64,000 bases of DNA from Cyanophora paradoxa (Eukaryota; Glaucocystophyceae; Cyanophorales; Cyanophoraceae), in assembly GCA_004431415.1 (NCBI GenBank), contig QPMI01000508.1:62001-126000 (forward strand), written 5' to 3'. The notes beneath the pieces were generated by a model that searched no databases, was not told the origin of the DNA, and saw only the letters and a program-made list of their open reading frames with translations. The position numbers and the translations under genes were made by a program. Shown in pieces: positions 32,433 through 42,322 of this stretch. The first letter of the stretch is position 1, and each line of letters begins with the position of its first letter.

Positions 32433-34731
32433 ATGTCTTCGCCGTGGCGCTCGTCAGCGCCCGCTCCGCGTCCGCAGCAGGATGGAGAAGATGTGGTGCG
32501 CGAGCTGCTTCAGCGCTCGGCGGCCGCGCCCTCGCTCCCGCGGCCGCGCTCGAGCGCCGATCGCTCTTCTGGGGCGCCGCGCATGGCCCGTGACGCGCTC
32601 GAGCAGGAGCGGGACATCGAGAGAAGCATTGTGAGGCCTTCGAAGGCCCAAGGATCTCCGAGCTTCGAGGGATATCCTTTTCCGCCGCCCAGCTCTGTGT
32701 TTGGTCATGCCAAGCCACGCCAGCTCCTTGACCAGAGGGCGTGCCGGCTCGCACGATTGCAGGGTTCGACAGTGTGAAGGAGCAGCTTGAGCTTGTTCGC
32801 CTCATCGCCTCAGGCTCGTTCAGCTGTCCGATCCTCAGCAGGAAGACACAGAGCGTGCTCTTCTACGGCCCGCCGGGGACAGGGTAAGCTCCGGGGAACC
32901 TGAATGCTCATCAACCCAGCTAGTCTCACTACTCTCGCTCACCAGGAAGACGACGCTGGCCCGAATCTTTGCGTCTGAGCTGCGAGCGAACTTCCTCGGT
33001 GCGTACGCATGAACTGGAGCTTCGATGCTCTCCCTGTCGCTTTCTCTCGGCGCGCACTGACTCAATGAAAGCGCTGCCTCCCTCGTCCATCAATTCGAAA
33101 TGGGTCGGGGAGTCTGAGAAGAAGATCCGGGCTGCGTTCGCCGTGGCGCGCCGGAACACGCCCATCGTCCTTTTCATCGATGAGATTGAGACGTGAGACG
33201 CGCCGGCTCGTGGTCTTACTCTCTGTTATTGATCGCGATCTGCGTGACGCCCGCGCCGCCTCTGGCCTTGCGCTGCGCAGGATGCTCTCCAGTCGGAGCG
33301 CAGGCGACGGCAGCAACATAGCCACCGTGCACCGCTTCGTTCAGACGGAGCTGCTGCAGCTTTGGGAGGAGGAGCGCGGCAAGCGCTTCATCATCATTGG
33401 TCAGTCCTCCCCCCGCATGCGATTCTCAGAGATAGGCCCAGCTTATTGACCGTGCCGACGCCGCAGGCGCAACCAATCGGCCGCAGGTGCACATGCCAGC
33501 AGGCTCGCGCGCTCAGCTTGACCATGAATCGCGGCTTCCGATCTGATTCTCGCGCACGCGGGGGGCTAGGACATCGACGAGGCGTTCCTGCGGCGGTTCG
33601 ACCGGAAGATTCTCGTGCACCTGCCGACCTTCGAGGACCGCAAGGCCATCCTCAGCGCGGTGCCCGCCCCTCGGGCTGCGCTGGCCGCACGGGCCGCCGG
33701 CGCGCGCTGACGGGCGCGCGCGCGGGGCGGGCGGAGCAGTGCCTGCAGGGCCAGGGGAGCCTCACGCCGGGGGACCTCGACCACGTCGCCTCGTGCCTGG
33801 AGAACTACACCGGGGCCGGCATCAAGGTGCCTGGCCTCCCGCCTCGAGGACTCCCGGGGCGGCGGGGCGCCGAGCGGGGGGCGCGCAGGGGGTCGTGGAG
33901 AAGGCGCGGGAGCTGCAGCTGCTGGAGCAGCTGAAGCGCGTCCGGGCGTCGGCGAGCGCGGAGAGCCCCATCCGCCTCGAGCTCGAGGACGAGGAGGGCG
34001 ACCTCGACGAGGCGCCGGCACCGTTCGACTGGCGGAAGCAGCCGTCAGCCCCGGCGCGCGCGGCCGCCGTCGCGACGCCGCGCCGGGCCGGCGCCCAAGC
34101 TCGGCCCGGCGCGTGGCTCTCGGAGTCCGACCCGTTCGACCTCCCGCCCATCACGTGCGCGCCCCGAATCGACAGCCGCCGCTCGCGTCGCTCGAGCCCA
34201 TTTCGGCTCTTGAGTTCGCCCAAGAGCTAAGCCGCCCCCCGGCCCCCGCGCTGACCGGGCGCGGGCAGGCGGGAGGAGCTGGTGAGGGCGACGGAGGAGG
34301 TGCGCCCGAGCTTCCACCCGGCGTCGCCCGAGGCGCGGGGCATGGCGGCCTGGGCGGCCCGGCACGGCTCCAGGGCCGACAGCGACCGCCTGCGCGAGAC
34401 GTCGGGCCCGCCCGAGGCGCCGGCCCCGGCGCCCCCGGGCAAGGGCGACGGGGCCCTCTTCGCCCGCGCCTGCTCGCCCGGCCTCCCGTGCGCCTTTCGG
34501 GCTCCCTTCCTCCTGGCCCCGCGTCTAGCTGAACCCGCCTCGCAGCCTCGCTTTGAACTCGGGCGACTTGCGCTCGCTCGTGACCCAGTGCGCCCTTCCT
34601 TCGAATCTGGACGTCCCTATCGATCCGTGCTGGCCATAGAGCGCGCACTCACCGTCGGCCGCAGGATCATGGCCGGCGCGGGACTCTCCGCTGAATTGTG
34701 GCCGATCCCCGAATCAAAGCCCTTCCTGTAG
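32433..34731 (+). CDS. Meiotic-clade AAA ATPase (VPS4/katanin/fidgetin-like)
   Basis: Starts [20 protein letters not shown], then [14 protein letters not shown] spliced to [18 protein letters not shown]. Walker A is [20 protein letters not shown], split by an intron after GTG. The pore-loop/sensor region has [20 protein letters not shown], Walker B is [11 protein letters not shown], sensor 1 is IIIGATNRP and the Arg-finger region is [20 protein letters not shown] with DRKAILSAV. The small domain has [20 protein letters not shown]. After an acidic linker, the C-terminal helix has [20 protein letters not shown], as in VPS4/katanin-type ATPases. The N-terminal region is not a recognisable MIT domain. 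The first several introns are AT-richer; later ones are GC hairpins. The usual FIDEID reads FIDEIE at an exon edge, so the last residue depends on the junction. Subfamily not settled. Confidence 0.85.
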
Positions 34732-34838
34732 CTAGGTGCATCTGCTACAGGTCCCGGGTATGTATATGGAACAGGATCAGAATCGAAAGATCAGAGTCGA
34801 ATGCCCATTGAATGCATATGGATCGCCCGAGCTCGTGG

Positions 34839-36206
34839 TCACCCGGGGCCGGCGGGGGGGTCGTTGAAGCCCAGGCGGGTGAACTTGAGCTGGCCATGGG
34901 CGCCCGCCGAGCCCGCGGCCGAGCCCGGGCGCGAGGGGCGGGAGGCGCGCCGCTCGAGGGCCGACTCGAGGAGGGCGAGGTGGGCGTAGGGCCGCCGGAG
35001 CGGGGCGTCCCGGCACGGCCACATGACGACGCGCGAGCCGGCGATCAGCACCGGCCTCCGCACCCTGCGCATCCGTCGACCGTGTCGCAAGGCCTCGGGC
35101 TCGGTCATGGCCAAGAGGCCGTGAGAGGAGCGGACCGGACGAGGGCGCGGCTCTCCAACCGGACGGCCTTCAGCTGCTGGGGCGCCGGCAGCCGGGAGAC
35201 GAGCGCCTCGACCCATGCGGGGTCGTCCAGGGGCGGAACGAGCGGAGACTGCGCGTACTCGTGGACGCCCGCCATGCTCCCGAAGAGTGGCGGCCGCATC
35301 CACTCTCGGTCGCCGGAGCGCGCAGTGTGCTTCAGCATCCAGCAGACCTCTAGCTCCTCGATGCCTGCTCGCAAGATCAGGCTCGATGCAGGAGATCGAA
35401 AACCGTTGAACGGTTGGAAGCGGGATTTCGCCAGGGGCGTGGGCGGACCTCTGAGAGCTGTAGCGTCGAGGTCGCTGGCACAGAAGAGCTGCGGCGGAAG
35501 CTTGAGGTACGCCAGAGGCTCGCCGCAGGCCTCCTGGTCGCCGCCTGGTGAAGCTGCAGGCCCCGCTCCGTGGGAGGAAGCTGATTCTCCGGGGCGCGGG
35601 CGCTCGGCCGGGGTGAAGAGATCCTCAACAAGCCTCAGGCGGCGCACTGCCGACGGCACCGCCAGCCTGCGGGGTCGAAGCAAGGGGGTGTGGGCGTGAA
35701 CCCCGGAGTCCCAGAAAGGATTCGATCCTCTGGATCTCGCACCGGTTTACTGTGCACTGGACCTCCGCAGCTGTCAGGCCGAAAGTGCTGTTGGATCCCA
35801 TGAGAAGGGCTTGGAACGCGCCAGGTCGCCAGCGACCCCGAGCCCCTGGCACAGCGACTGCAGGCTCGGTTGTCCCCTGCCACCGCGCTGCAGCGGCCTC
35901 CTGCAGCCCCGTTGCAGCCGCCTCCTCAAACCTCTGAGACTGCGCTGGCTGGAATGCCGCGCTCAGCTCCTGAAAGGCTGCAGCTAGCGACTGTGCAGCG
36001 TTCGGCGCGTGCTGTGTCGCCGCGAGAAGCTGCATTGCCACCGAAAAGGTCGAGGCCCGCTGCTCTGTTCCTGGTTGAGCGTGTAGGGCTGCAACCAGCG
36101 CTTGCAGCACGGCCACCGTCAGCGACTGCTGCTCCGGCGCGTTCGCATGGATCTGGGCAACTGCCGAGGCCCCGTTCGAGTATGCTGGCAACGGCAGCCT
36201 GCGCAA
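34839..36206 (-). CDS. Unrecognised protein, about 400 residues
   Basis: Minus-strand exons encode SLTVAVLQALVAALHAQPGT, FQALLMGSNSTFGLTAAEVQ with CTVNRCEIQRIESFLGLRG, then EPLAYLKLPPQLFCASDLDA, ASSLILRAGIEELEVCWMLK, LFGSMAGVHEYAQSPLVPPL and DDPAWVEALVSRLPAPQQLK. The C-terminus RRPVLIAGSRVVMWPCRDAP with LRRPYAHLALLESALERRAS ends at DPPAGPG and a stop near 34839. The N-terminal part is Ala/Gln-rich and helical. No family recognised. The 5' exon is not resolved: the frame is open to 36206, but no ATG in frame is present there, so a start lies upstream or the exon begins at the acceptor near 36201. Confidence 0.45.
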
Positions 36207-37024
36207 AGAGCACTCAAGACAAGCCGCGCGCGACGAGAGGCGCCGCCAGTTGCAACGAACTCTCGATCTCGCCCTCCGCTGAAACTACGGTCATACTTTG
36301 TGCCCGGCATTATCTGCGAGTGAGCGGCGCACAAACTGCAGCTCATTCTCAATGCATGGACCGGGCGCTCAATGGAATGCGCGATGTACAGATAAAGGAT
36401 CTTGAACAGCAGACGCGGGCGGCGCCGGAGAAGTCGGCAAGAATTGCAAGTACTGCGCCCGCGAGAGGACTCACATCAGACGCCCTCGGCGCGTAAGTAC
36501 ACACATGCCGGTGCAGCGCACCGGATGCAGTACAGCGAACCGGACCGGATATCGATGCCTGGCTGGCCGCGTTGGAATTGAAGTATACCCGGCCCGGCGC
36601 CGGCCGCCGCGGACCACGGGATCAAATTTGGTGCCGTGCTGATCAAATTCGACTCAGTGACGTCGGCGCGCGCTCAGTCTGCATGTTGCCCCTGGCTCTG
36701 TCAGGTCTGCTGCCCCTGGCTCTGTCATACGCGTGGTTTTACTGACTGCATTGAAAGAACGAGATCTACGAAGGGTAGGGTCGTGTGGGGTCGATGGGTG
36801 AATTTGGGTCTACGAAACCCAGGCGGAAACAGCAAAAACGACTGGAGTTATGCATGATGCGGCGCGGGCCCATGGGGCCGACGCCGCTGAAAGCGCGAGC
36901 TAATGGATGGAGAAGAGGGTCTACGAGCGAAGCGATCGGGTTCGGCCAATGCGGGCTGGGGGATTCAGGCGCGGAGGGAGCGAGGGGAGCGGGGTCGGGA
37001 GGACGCGGCTGCGGCTGTAGGGGC
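36207..37024. other. Unresolved region, possible 5' exon of the preceding minus-strand gene
   Basis: About 800 bp. Includes a near-tandem CCCCTGGCTCTGTCA duplication at about 36688-36726 and AT-richer stretches. No convincing coding block on either strand. Confidence 0.35.
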
Positions 37025-38261
37025 CTAGAAGGTGGGGGTGGGGCTCTCCGGCGCTGGGCTCTGAGGCGCGGGGCTCTCCGGGGTGGGGCTGGTGGCCTCG
37101 GAGGCGGGCTGGGGCGCGGTGTCGATGAAGGGGGCGAAGGGGGCGAGGTCGAGGCCGATCTCGAGGGCGACCTCGATGAGGCGCTCCTTCTGCAGCTTCT
37201 CCACGGCCTTCACGTTGCGCAGGAAGTGCCGCCGCTTGCTCTGGAACGACGGATGTGCCCGCACCGCGTTCCTCAGCGACTCCCGCGCCGCCATGTAAAG
37301 CTGCCGCGCCGTCAGCCCCGCCCCGCCGCGACGCGCCCCATCCCGCCTCGCCCCCCTCGCACCTGCTTGCGCAGCGTGGGCCGCTTCAGGTTCGCCGCCT
37401 CCGCGTCCTCCAGCGGACGGTAGGCCGTGGGGTAGAGGGCCCGGCCGTCGCTGCCGCGGCGCCGGAGGCCCGTGCGCTCGTCAATGCCGCTGCCGCCCTC
37501 GCCCTCGAAGGCCGCGCCGTCGGCCACGTCCCAGAAGCCCGTCGGGGAGGAGAGCGCCTCGTCCCCCGCAGGCGACGGGGAGGGGACCTGCAGCCCCATC
37601 GCCGGCGACGCCCCGCCCCGCCGCGCCGACCGGCTCCGCTTCGGCGCCGACGGGCCCGCCTCGCGCTTCGCCTCCGACCGCCGCGCCGACGCGGCCGCCG
37701 CCCGCTTCCGCCCCGCCGCCGGTTTGCGGCCCGCCGAGCTCCTCACGGGCGTCGTCTCCTCCTCGTCGTCCGACGCTCCGAGGTTGCGCATCCTCACGCC
37801 GAACGGCGAGAGCAGGCTATGGAACTGCAACAGCACGTCATGCGCGGGCGGCGTTGACGAGCGCGGGCGAACTCGGTCGCACCTCGTCGCCTGCGTCAGA
37901 GTTGAACTCGCTGCCAGAGTCCTCCGCAACCAGATCTTCGATCTCGGAGTCGCTCCCATAGAGCGTGTCGGTGAGCGGCTGGTACAGCAGACCGTCATCC
38001 TCCTCGAACTTCCTCTTTGCCGAAACTGCGGGGGGGTCGTTAGAAGCCTTCGCAGAAGCGCAAGAATGACCGGAAGGAAAGGGATGGAAAAGGAAACGCG
38101 CGAGGACACCCCACCCGCCTTGCCTCACTTCCCGCCCGACCGCGGTCCGCCGACCGCGCGGGCGCCGGATGGACCGAAGCACGAATTTGGTTTCTATTCG
38201 TGATGCTAGGTATATCCCGGGCCTCAAACCACGCCGTCGACGAAGGCGCACCTGAAGTCAT
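37025..38261 (-). CDS. Unrecognised basic/acidic, probably nuclear protein
   Basis: A short first exon ATGACTTCAG (38261-38252) before a gtgcgcc donor joins VSAKRKFEEDDGLLYQPLTD, then LYGSDSEIEDLVAEDSGSEF. The next exon has LLQFHSLLSPFGVRMRNLGA and SDDEEETTPVRSSAGRKPAA, a Lys/Arg/Ser-rich stretch (GPSAPKRSRSARRGGASPAM), SSPTGFWDVADGAAFEGEGG and LYPTAYRPLEDAEAANLKRP. The last exon has YMAARESLRNAVRAHPSFQS and AVEKLQKERLIEVALEIGLD, then a Pro/Ser/Glu tail with three copies of ESPxP-type repeats ending at 37025. Mixed acidic patches and nuclear-localisation-like clusters suggest a chromatin or transcription role, but this is inference; no domain recognised. Confidence 0.55.
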
Positions 38262-38757
38262 CGCTGAACTGACTCCCGCCTTCTTCTTCCGATCGAGACT
38301 GACACCGCGAGGGCAGATACCTGCGAGCCAGACGCGCTTTGATAAGCCTTTAGATCGCAGGCAGCACGGCCGGCCGGGCGGGAAACTTGAAACGCGCGGG
38401 AGGGCGGCCGGGCGGGGATGGCTCCTTGAACTTGGGGGGGGCGTAAACTCCGGGCTCGCCGCGGGTCTTAGACCCACGGAAAGAGTCTTATAGGCCAAAT
38501 GGGGCCGGAAGCGCCTAGCAGGGAGCCCGGGCGCGCGGCGGGACGGCAGCGAGCCTGGCCGAGCTCGGCGGCCGCGCGGGGGGCCGCCCGACCGCACAAA
38601 GAGCTCTCGATTCGAATGCCTAGCCTAAACGCGCCCGCCGGCAGGCTGGAGAGCGTACCTGAGACGAGCGCGGTCTCGGCGGGAAAAAGTCACTCCACTT
38701 CGTTCGGCGACTTGGGAGTAACTGTCGCTGTACCCGTGCCCCGCCGCGTTTGGCGCC
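38262..38757. other. Divergent promoter region of the ZIP transporter
   Basis: About 500 bp between two divergent starts. No supported exon; open frames here lack splice context. Presumably contains both promoters. Confidence 0.45.
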
Positions 38758-40185
38758 ATGGAGGGCGCCGTGTGGCTCAACACGCTCGGCTCGGTGTTCG
38801 CAATCAGGTGCGGGCTGCCGCGCCGCGCCGGCGGGCCGCCGCCGGGCTCGAAGCCTTGGCGACGGCCAGCGCGCTCCCCCGGCCGTCCCTCCGGACGTCT
38901 CCGACCTCGTACGCGGCGCAGTTGCGTATCTTTCGTCGGGGCGCTCATCCTGCCGGCGTACGTGGAGACGAAGGAGTCCCGCAAGCGCGCCCGGCGCAAG
39001 AAGGCGAAGGGCAAGAAGGCGGACGGCGGCAAGAGCGACAAGGACGACTCGGACGCGGGCGACGGCGAGCACGACGCGGAGCCGCCCAGCAAGAGCAAGG
39101 TCATCTCGTTCCTGGTCAGCCTCGCCATCGGCGCCATGCTGGGCGACGCGTTCCTCCACATGCTCCCGGAGATCTTTGGGGCGCACGGAGACCACGGCTC
39201 GCACGGCGCGGCGGCGGCGGTTACCGCGGCGCAGCCCGGCGCCGCGCCCGACAACCACTCTGCGCACGACCACGCGCACGACCACGACCACGCGCACGAC
39301 CACGACCACGACCACGGCCACGCGCACGGCGGCTTGCCGGCGCACGCGCACGCGCACGAGCAGGCGGCGGCGGGCGGCGAGGGGCACGGGCACTCGCACG
39401 GGCACTCGACGCAGGCGTCGATGCTGCTGCTGCTCGGCATGCTCCTCTTCTTCCTCTTCGAGAAGGCGCTTCGGGGCCACCACCACCACCACACCGTCGC
39501 CGCCGCCAAGCACAAGCCCGACCGCCCCGCTCGCTCCGCCTCCCGCGGGGCCTCCCCAGCCTCCCCCTCGCCCCCGTCCCGCCGCGGTGGCGGCAAGGCC
39601 GCCGCGGAGGGCCACGCGCACGCGCACGGCGCCGGCTGCGAGCACGGGCGGGAGGAGGGGGCGATCGAGCCGTCCGGGTACCTGAACCTGGTGGCGGACG
39701 GCCTGCACAACTTCTTCGACGGGCTGGCGATCGCGACGGCGAACGCGGCGGCGGGGGCCGGGGGCCGGCCGGCGGTGGCGACGACGGTGGCGATCTTCCT
39801 GCACGAGCTGCCCCAGGAGCTGGGCGACCTCGGCGTCCTCATCGACGCCGGCTTCTCCAAGCGCCGCGCCCTCCTCCTCAACTTCGCCTCCGCCTGCGTC
39901 GCCATCCTCGGCGCCCTCGTCGGCCTCGTCGCCGGCGGCGCCATCGACGGCTTCGCCCGCGCCATGCGGCCCGTCACCTGCGGCGGCTTCATCTACGTCG
40001 CCGCCGCCAACATGATCCCCGAGGCGCGCCCCGCCCCGCCCCGCCCCGCCCCCCCGGCCGGCAGCTGAGCGGGGCGGGCGCAGCTGCACAGCAACTCGAA
40101 GCACGGGACGGCGAGCGTCCTGCTGCAGCTCGCCGGGATGGCCTCCGGCGTGGCCCTCACCTACCTTGTCACCTTCGCCGAGTGA
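38758..40185 (+). CDS. ZIP-family zinc transporter, His-rich (SLC39A7/KE4-like)
   Basis: Predicted zinc importer to the cytosol, LIV-1/KE4 type (ER/Golgi in relatives). Three exons: a short first exon MEGAVWLNTLGSVFAI, spliced to SCVSFVGALILPAYVE; one exon of about 1.07 kb without introns; and a last exon LHSNSKHGTASVLLQLAGMA. The last intron is 40024-40083 with a GC donor (GAG|GCGCGCC). Family signatures: FLVSLAIGAMLGDAFLHMLP, DGLHNFFDGLAIATANAAA (HNFFDG metal site in TM4), VAIFLHELPQELGDLGVLI (HELPQE, TM5). Two His-rich stretches are present: a His/Asp repeat at about 39260-39335 (HDHAHDHDHAHDHDHDHGHA) and GHGHSHGHS, plus a five-His run HHHHH. A Lys-rich loop (KRARRKKAKGKKADGGKSDK) follows TM1. 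Stop TGA 40183-40185. Confidence 0.93.
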
Positions 40186-40284
40186 CGCCCCCGCCGCCCC
40201 GCCCCGCCCCGCTCACCCGCTCCCCGCCACGCCCCGCCACCCCCGCTCTCTTCTCCAAGTGCGCTTCGTTTCGCTTGCAGTCGC

Positions 40285-42097
40285 TCATCGCCGCTGCTGC
40301 TGCGGAGCGGGGGCGGGGCGGCCGGCCACTGGCGCTGCAGGGGCAGCTGGCCGAGCTGGTGCCGGCGGGGCGCGAGGGGCCGCTGAGGGGGCCGGAGCGG
40401 GGGGGCGGGGGGCAGCGGCGGGTCGCGGCGGCGCTGCGGGGGCGGGCGCCCGGGGGCGGGGCGGGAGCGGGGCGGGCCGCGGCGGGGGCGCGGTGGGAGG
40501 CCGCGCGGGAGGGGCGGCCGGCTTCACGGGCGTCCCGGCTGCCGGGCGGGGGGCGGCGGTTTGGGGCCGCGCGGGAGCAGGCGCCGGCGCCGGCGGGCGG
40601 GCGGGCACGGGGCGGGACGGGCGGCGCCGGGGGCGGTACCGGGGCAGGGGCGGGGCGGGGTGCGGGAGCGGGGCGGGGCGGGGCGGGGCCGGGGCGGTGG
40701 CTGGGCGGGCGGGGGCTGGGCGGGGCCTTGGCGGGCGCTGGCTTCGCGGGGACGGCTGCGGGGGCGGCTTTGCGGGCGCGGGCGCCGCCGCCGGCCTCGG
40801 GGCCGTCGAGGGCCTCGCCCCGGCCGCGGCGGGGGCGGCCGGCGCCCCGGGCGCCCTCGCCGGCGCCGGAGCCCCTGCGGCCGGCTTGGTCGCCGCCGCC
40901 GGGACAGCCGCGGGCGCCCCCGCAGGCGGCTTCGCGGCGGCGGGCCCTGCGAGCTTGACCCCGGCCGTCGTGGGGCCGACGCCGGGCGCGCCGGGGCGCG
41001 GGGGCGCCCCGGCCCCTTCTGGACGCTGGGCGCGATGGTGGGGCCGCGGGCGCCCCGGCGGCCGCGGGCGCCCCGGGCTCCGCGGCGGTGACCGCCGGCG
41101 GCGGCTCAAGGGCCCCCTTCGCGCCCTGCAGCGCGCGGTGAGCGGGGCGGGGCGGGGCGGCGGGCGGGGCGGGAGGGGCGCGCCGGGCGCTCGATGAGGG
41201 TGCTAAAGATGCGTCCGAGGCTCCCGCGCTCCGCCGCCCGCTTCCGCTCCGCCTTCGCCGCCGCCGCCGCCGCCTGCGGGGCGGCCCCATGCCTCGGGCG
41301 GGGCGGGCGCGGCGGGCGGGGCGGGGGCGGGGGCGGGGGCGGACCTGCTCCTCGGCGAGCTCGACGCGGAGGCGCTCGATCTCCTCGAGGACGGGGCCCG
41401 TGCGGGCGTGCCGGAAGACGGGGGCGCCCTTGTTGCGCGCGCTCTCCTCCGCCAGCATCCGCAGGCGCGCTTTGAACTCGTCCCGCACCCGCTTCCGCTC
41501 GTCCGCGTACTGCTCCGCGTCCACCTCCAGCGACTTCCCCAGCCTCCGCTCCCTCGTGAGGAACATCCACTGCAAGTTCCGCGAGATCACCTCCCGGATA
41601 GGCTCCCGTACCTTCGGCGGCAGCCTGCGCCCCGGCCCCCGCGTGAGGCAGCCCCCGCGCAAATCGAGCGCCGCGCAATTCTCACCCCGTTCCGTTGCAC
41701 CGCAGGCACTTCGCCCGCCCGGGGGTGTGCAGGCAGACCATGCACCGGAAGCTGTGTCGCCGGTCAGCCCTAGCGCCGGGGCGCGTGCGCGTGGCAGCCT
41801 GCCGTGCGCACTAGTGGACGCCGACCATGCGCCAAAAGGGGATGTGGTTACTCCAGAGCTTGCCCTCCCCATGGCACATGTCGCACATGACCTTGCCGAG
41901 GCCCTGCACGGACAAGCGCGGGCGGCGGTTAGGCGGATTCGCGAACCACTGCTGCGGTCTCGGCCGCGAAGAGCGCGCACGAAGCATTCGGGGCACTGCT
42001 CGCGGTTCTTGTTCTGGAACTGGTACTCGAGCAGGAAATCCGGCGAAGGCTGCGTGTCGGACTTGCCCGAGATGTCAAGTGGGATTCGCAGAGGCAT
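40285..42097 (-). CDS. CxxCxGxG-type zinc-finger protein with coiled coil and Pro/Ala tail
   Basis: Starts MPLRIPLDISGKSDTQPSPD with FLLEYQFQNKNREQCPECF, then exons GLGKVMCDMCHGEGKLWSNH with IPFWRMVG, and FRCMVCLHTPGRAKCLRCNG. The CxxC pairs, two in CxxCxG form, resemble DnaJ-type zinc centres found in small chaperones of organelles. A helical stretch follows: KVREPIREVISRNLQWMFLT, ADERKRVRDEFKARLRMLAE, PVLEEIERLRVELAEEQ and KAERKRAAERGSLGRIFSTL. The 3' part is a long Pro/Ala-rich tail (KPPAGAPAAVPAAATKPAAG) reading to a stop at 40285, of which some segments may be introns because hairpin introns and Pro/Ala coding look alike here. Function not known; a J-domain is absent. Zinc-finger and coiled-coil exons are reliable, the tail is not. 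Confidence 0.6.
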
Positions 42098-42322
42098 TGC
42101 CGCTGCCGCGAGCTCGCGCTCGCAACGCTCTCAAGCGTCGGTCCCGCAAACTCGATTCGAGCGCGCCTCGCCGGACTTTGTGGGTCGACACCGGCGCCTT
42201 CTTGCAGCTTTTCTCAAACAGCCGGCGAGGCGGCGCCGTCGGCTTCGCGCTCTGAGGCTCGATGTGGCAAATTTTGGGGGTACGTGTACGGATCACTCTT
42301 ACGCGCCACGAAAGTTGCAAGC

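Noticed and set aside
35870-36496. Plus-strand open frame antisense to the unrecognised minus-strand gene
   Set aside because: Ala/Pro/Ser-rich with no splice or family support; the minus strand carries the more protein-like text.
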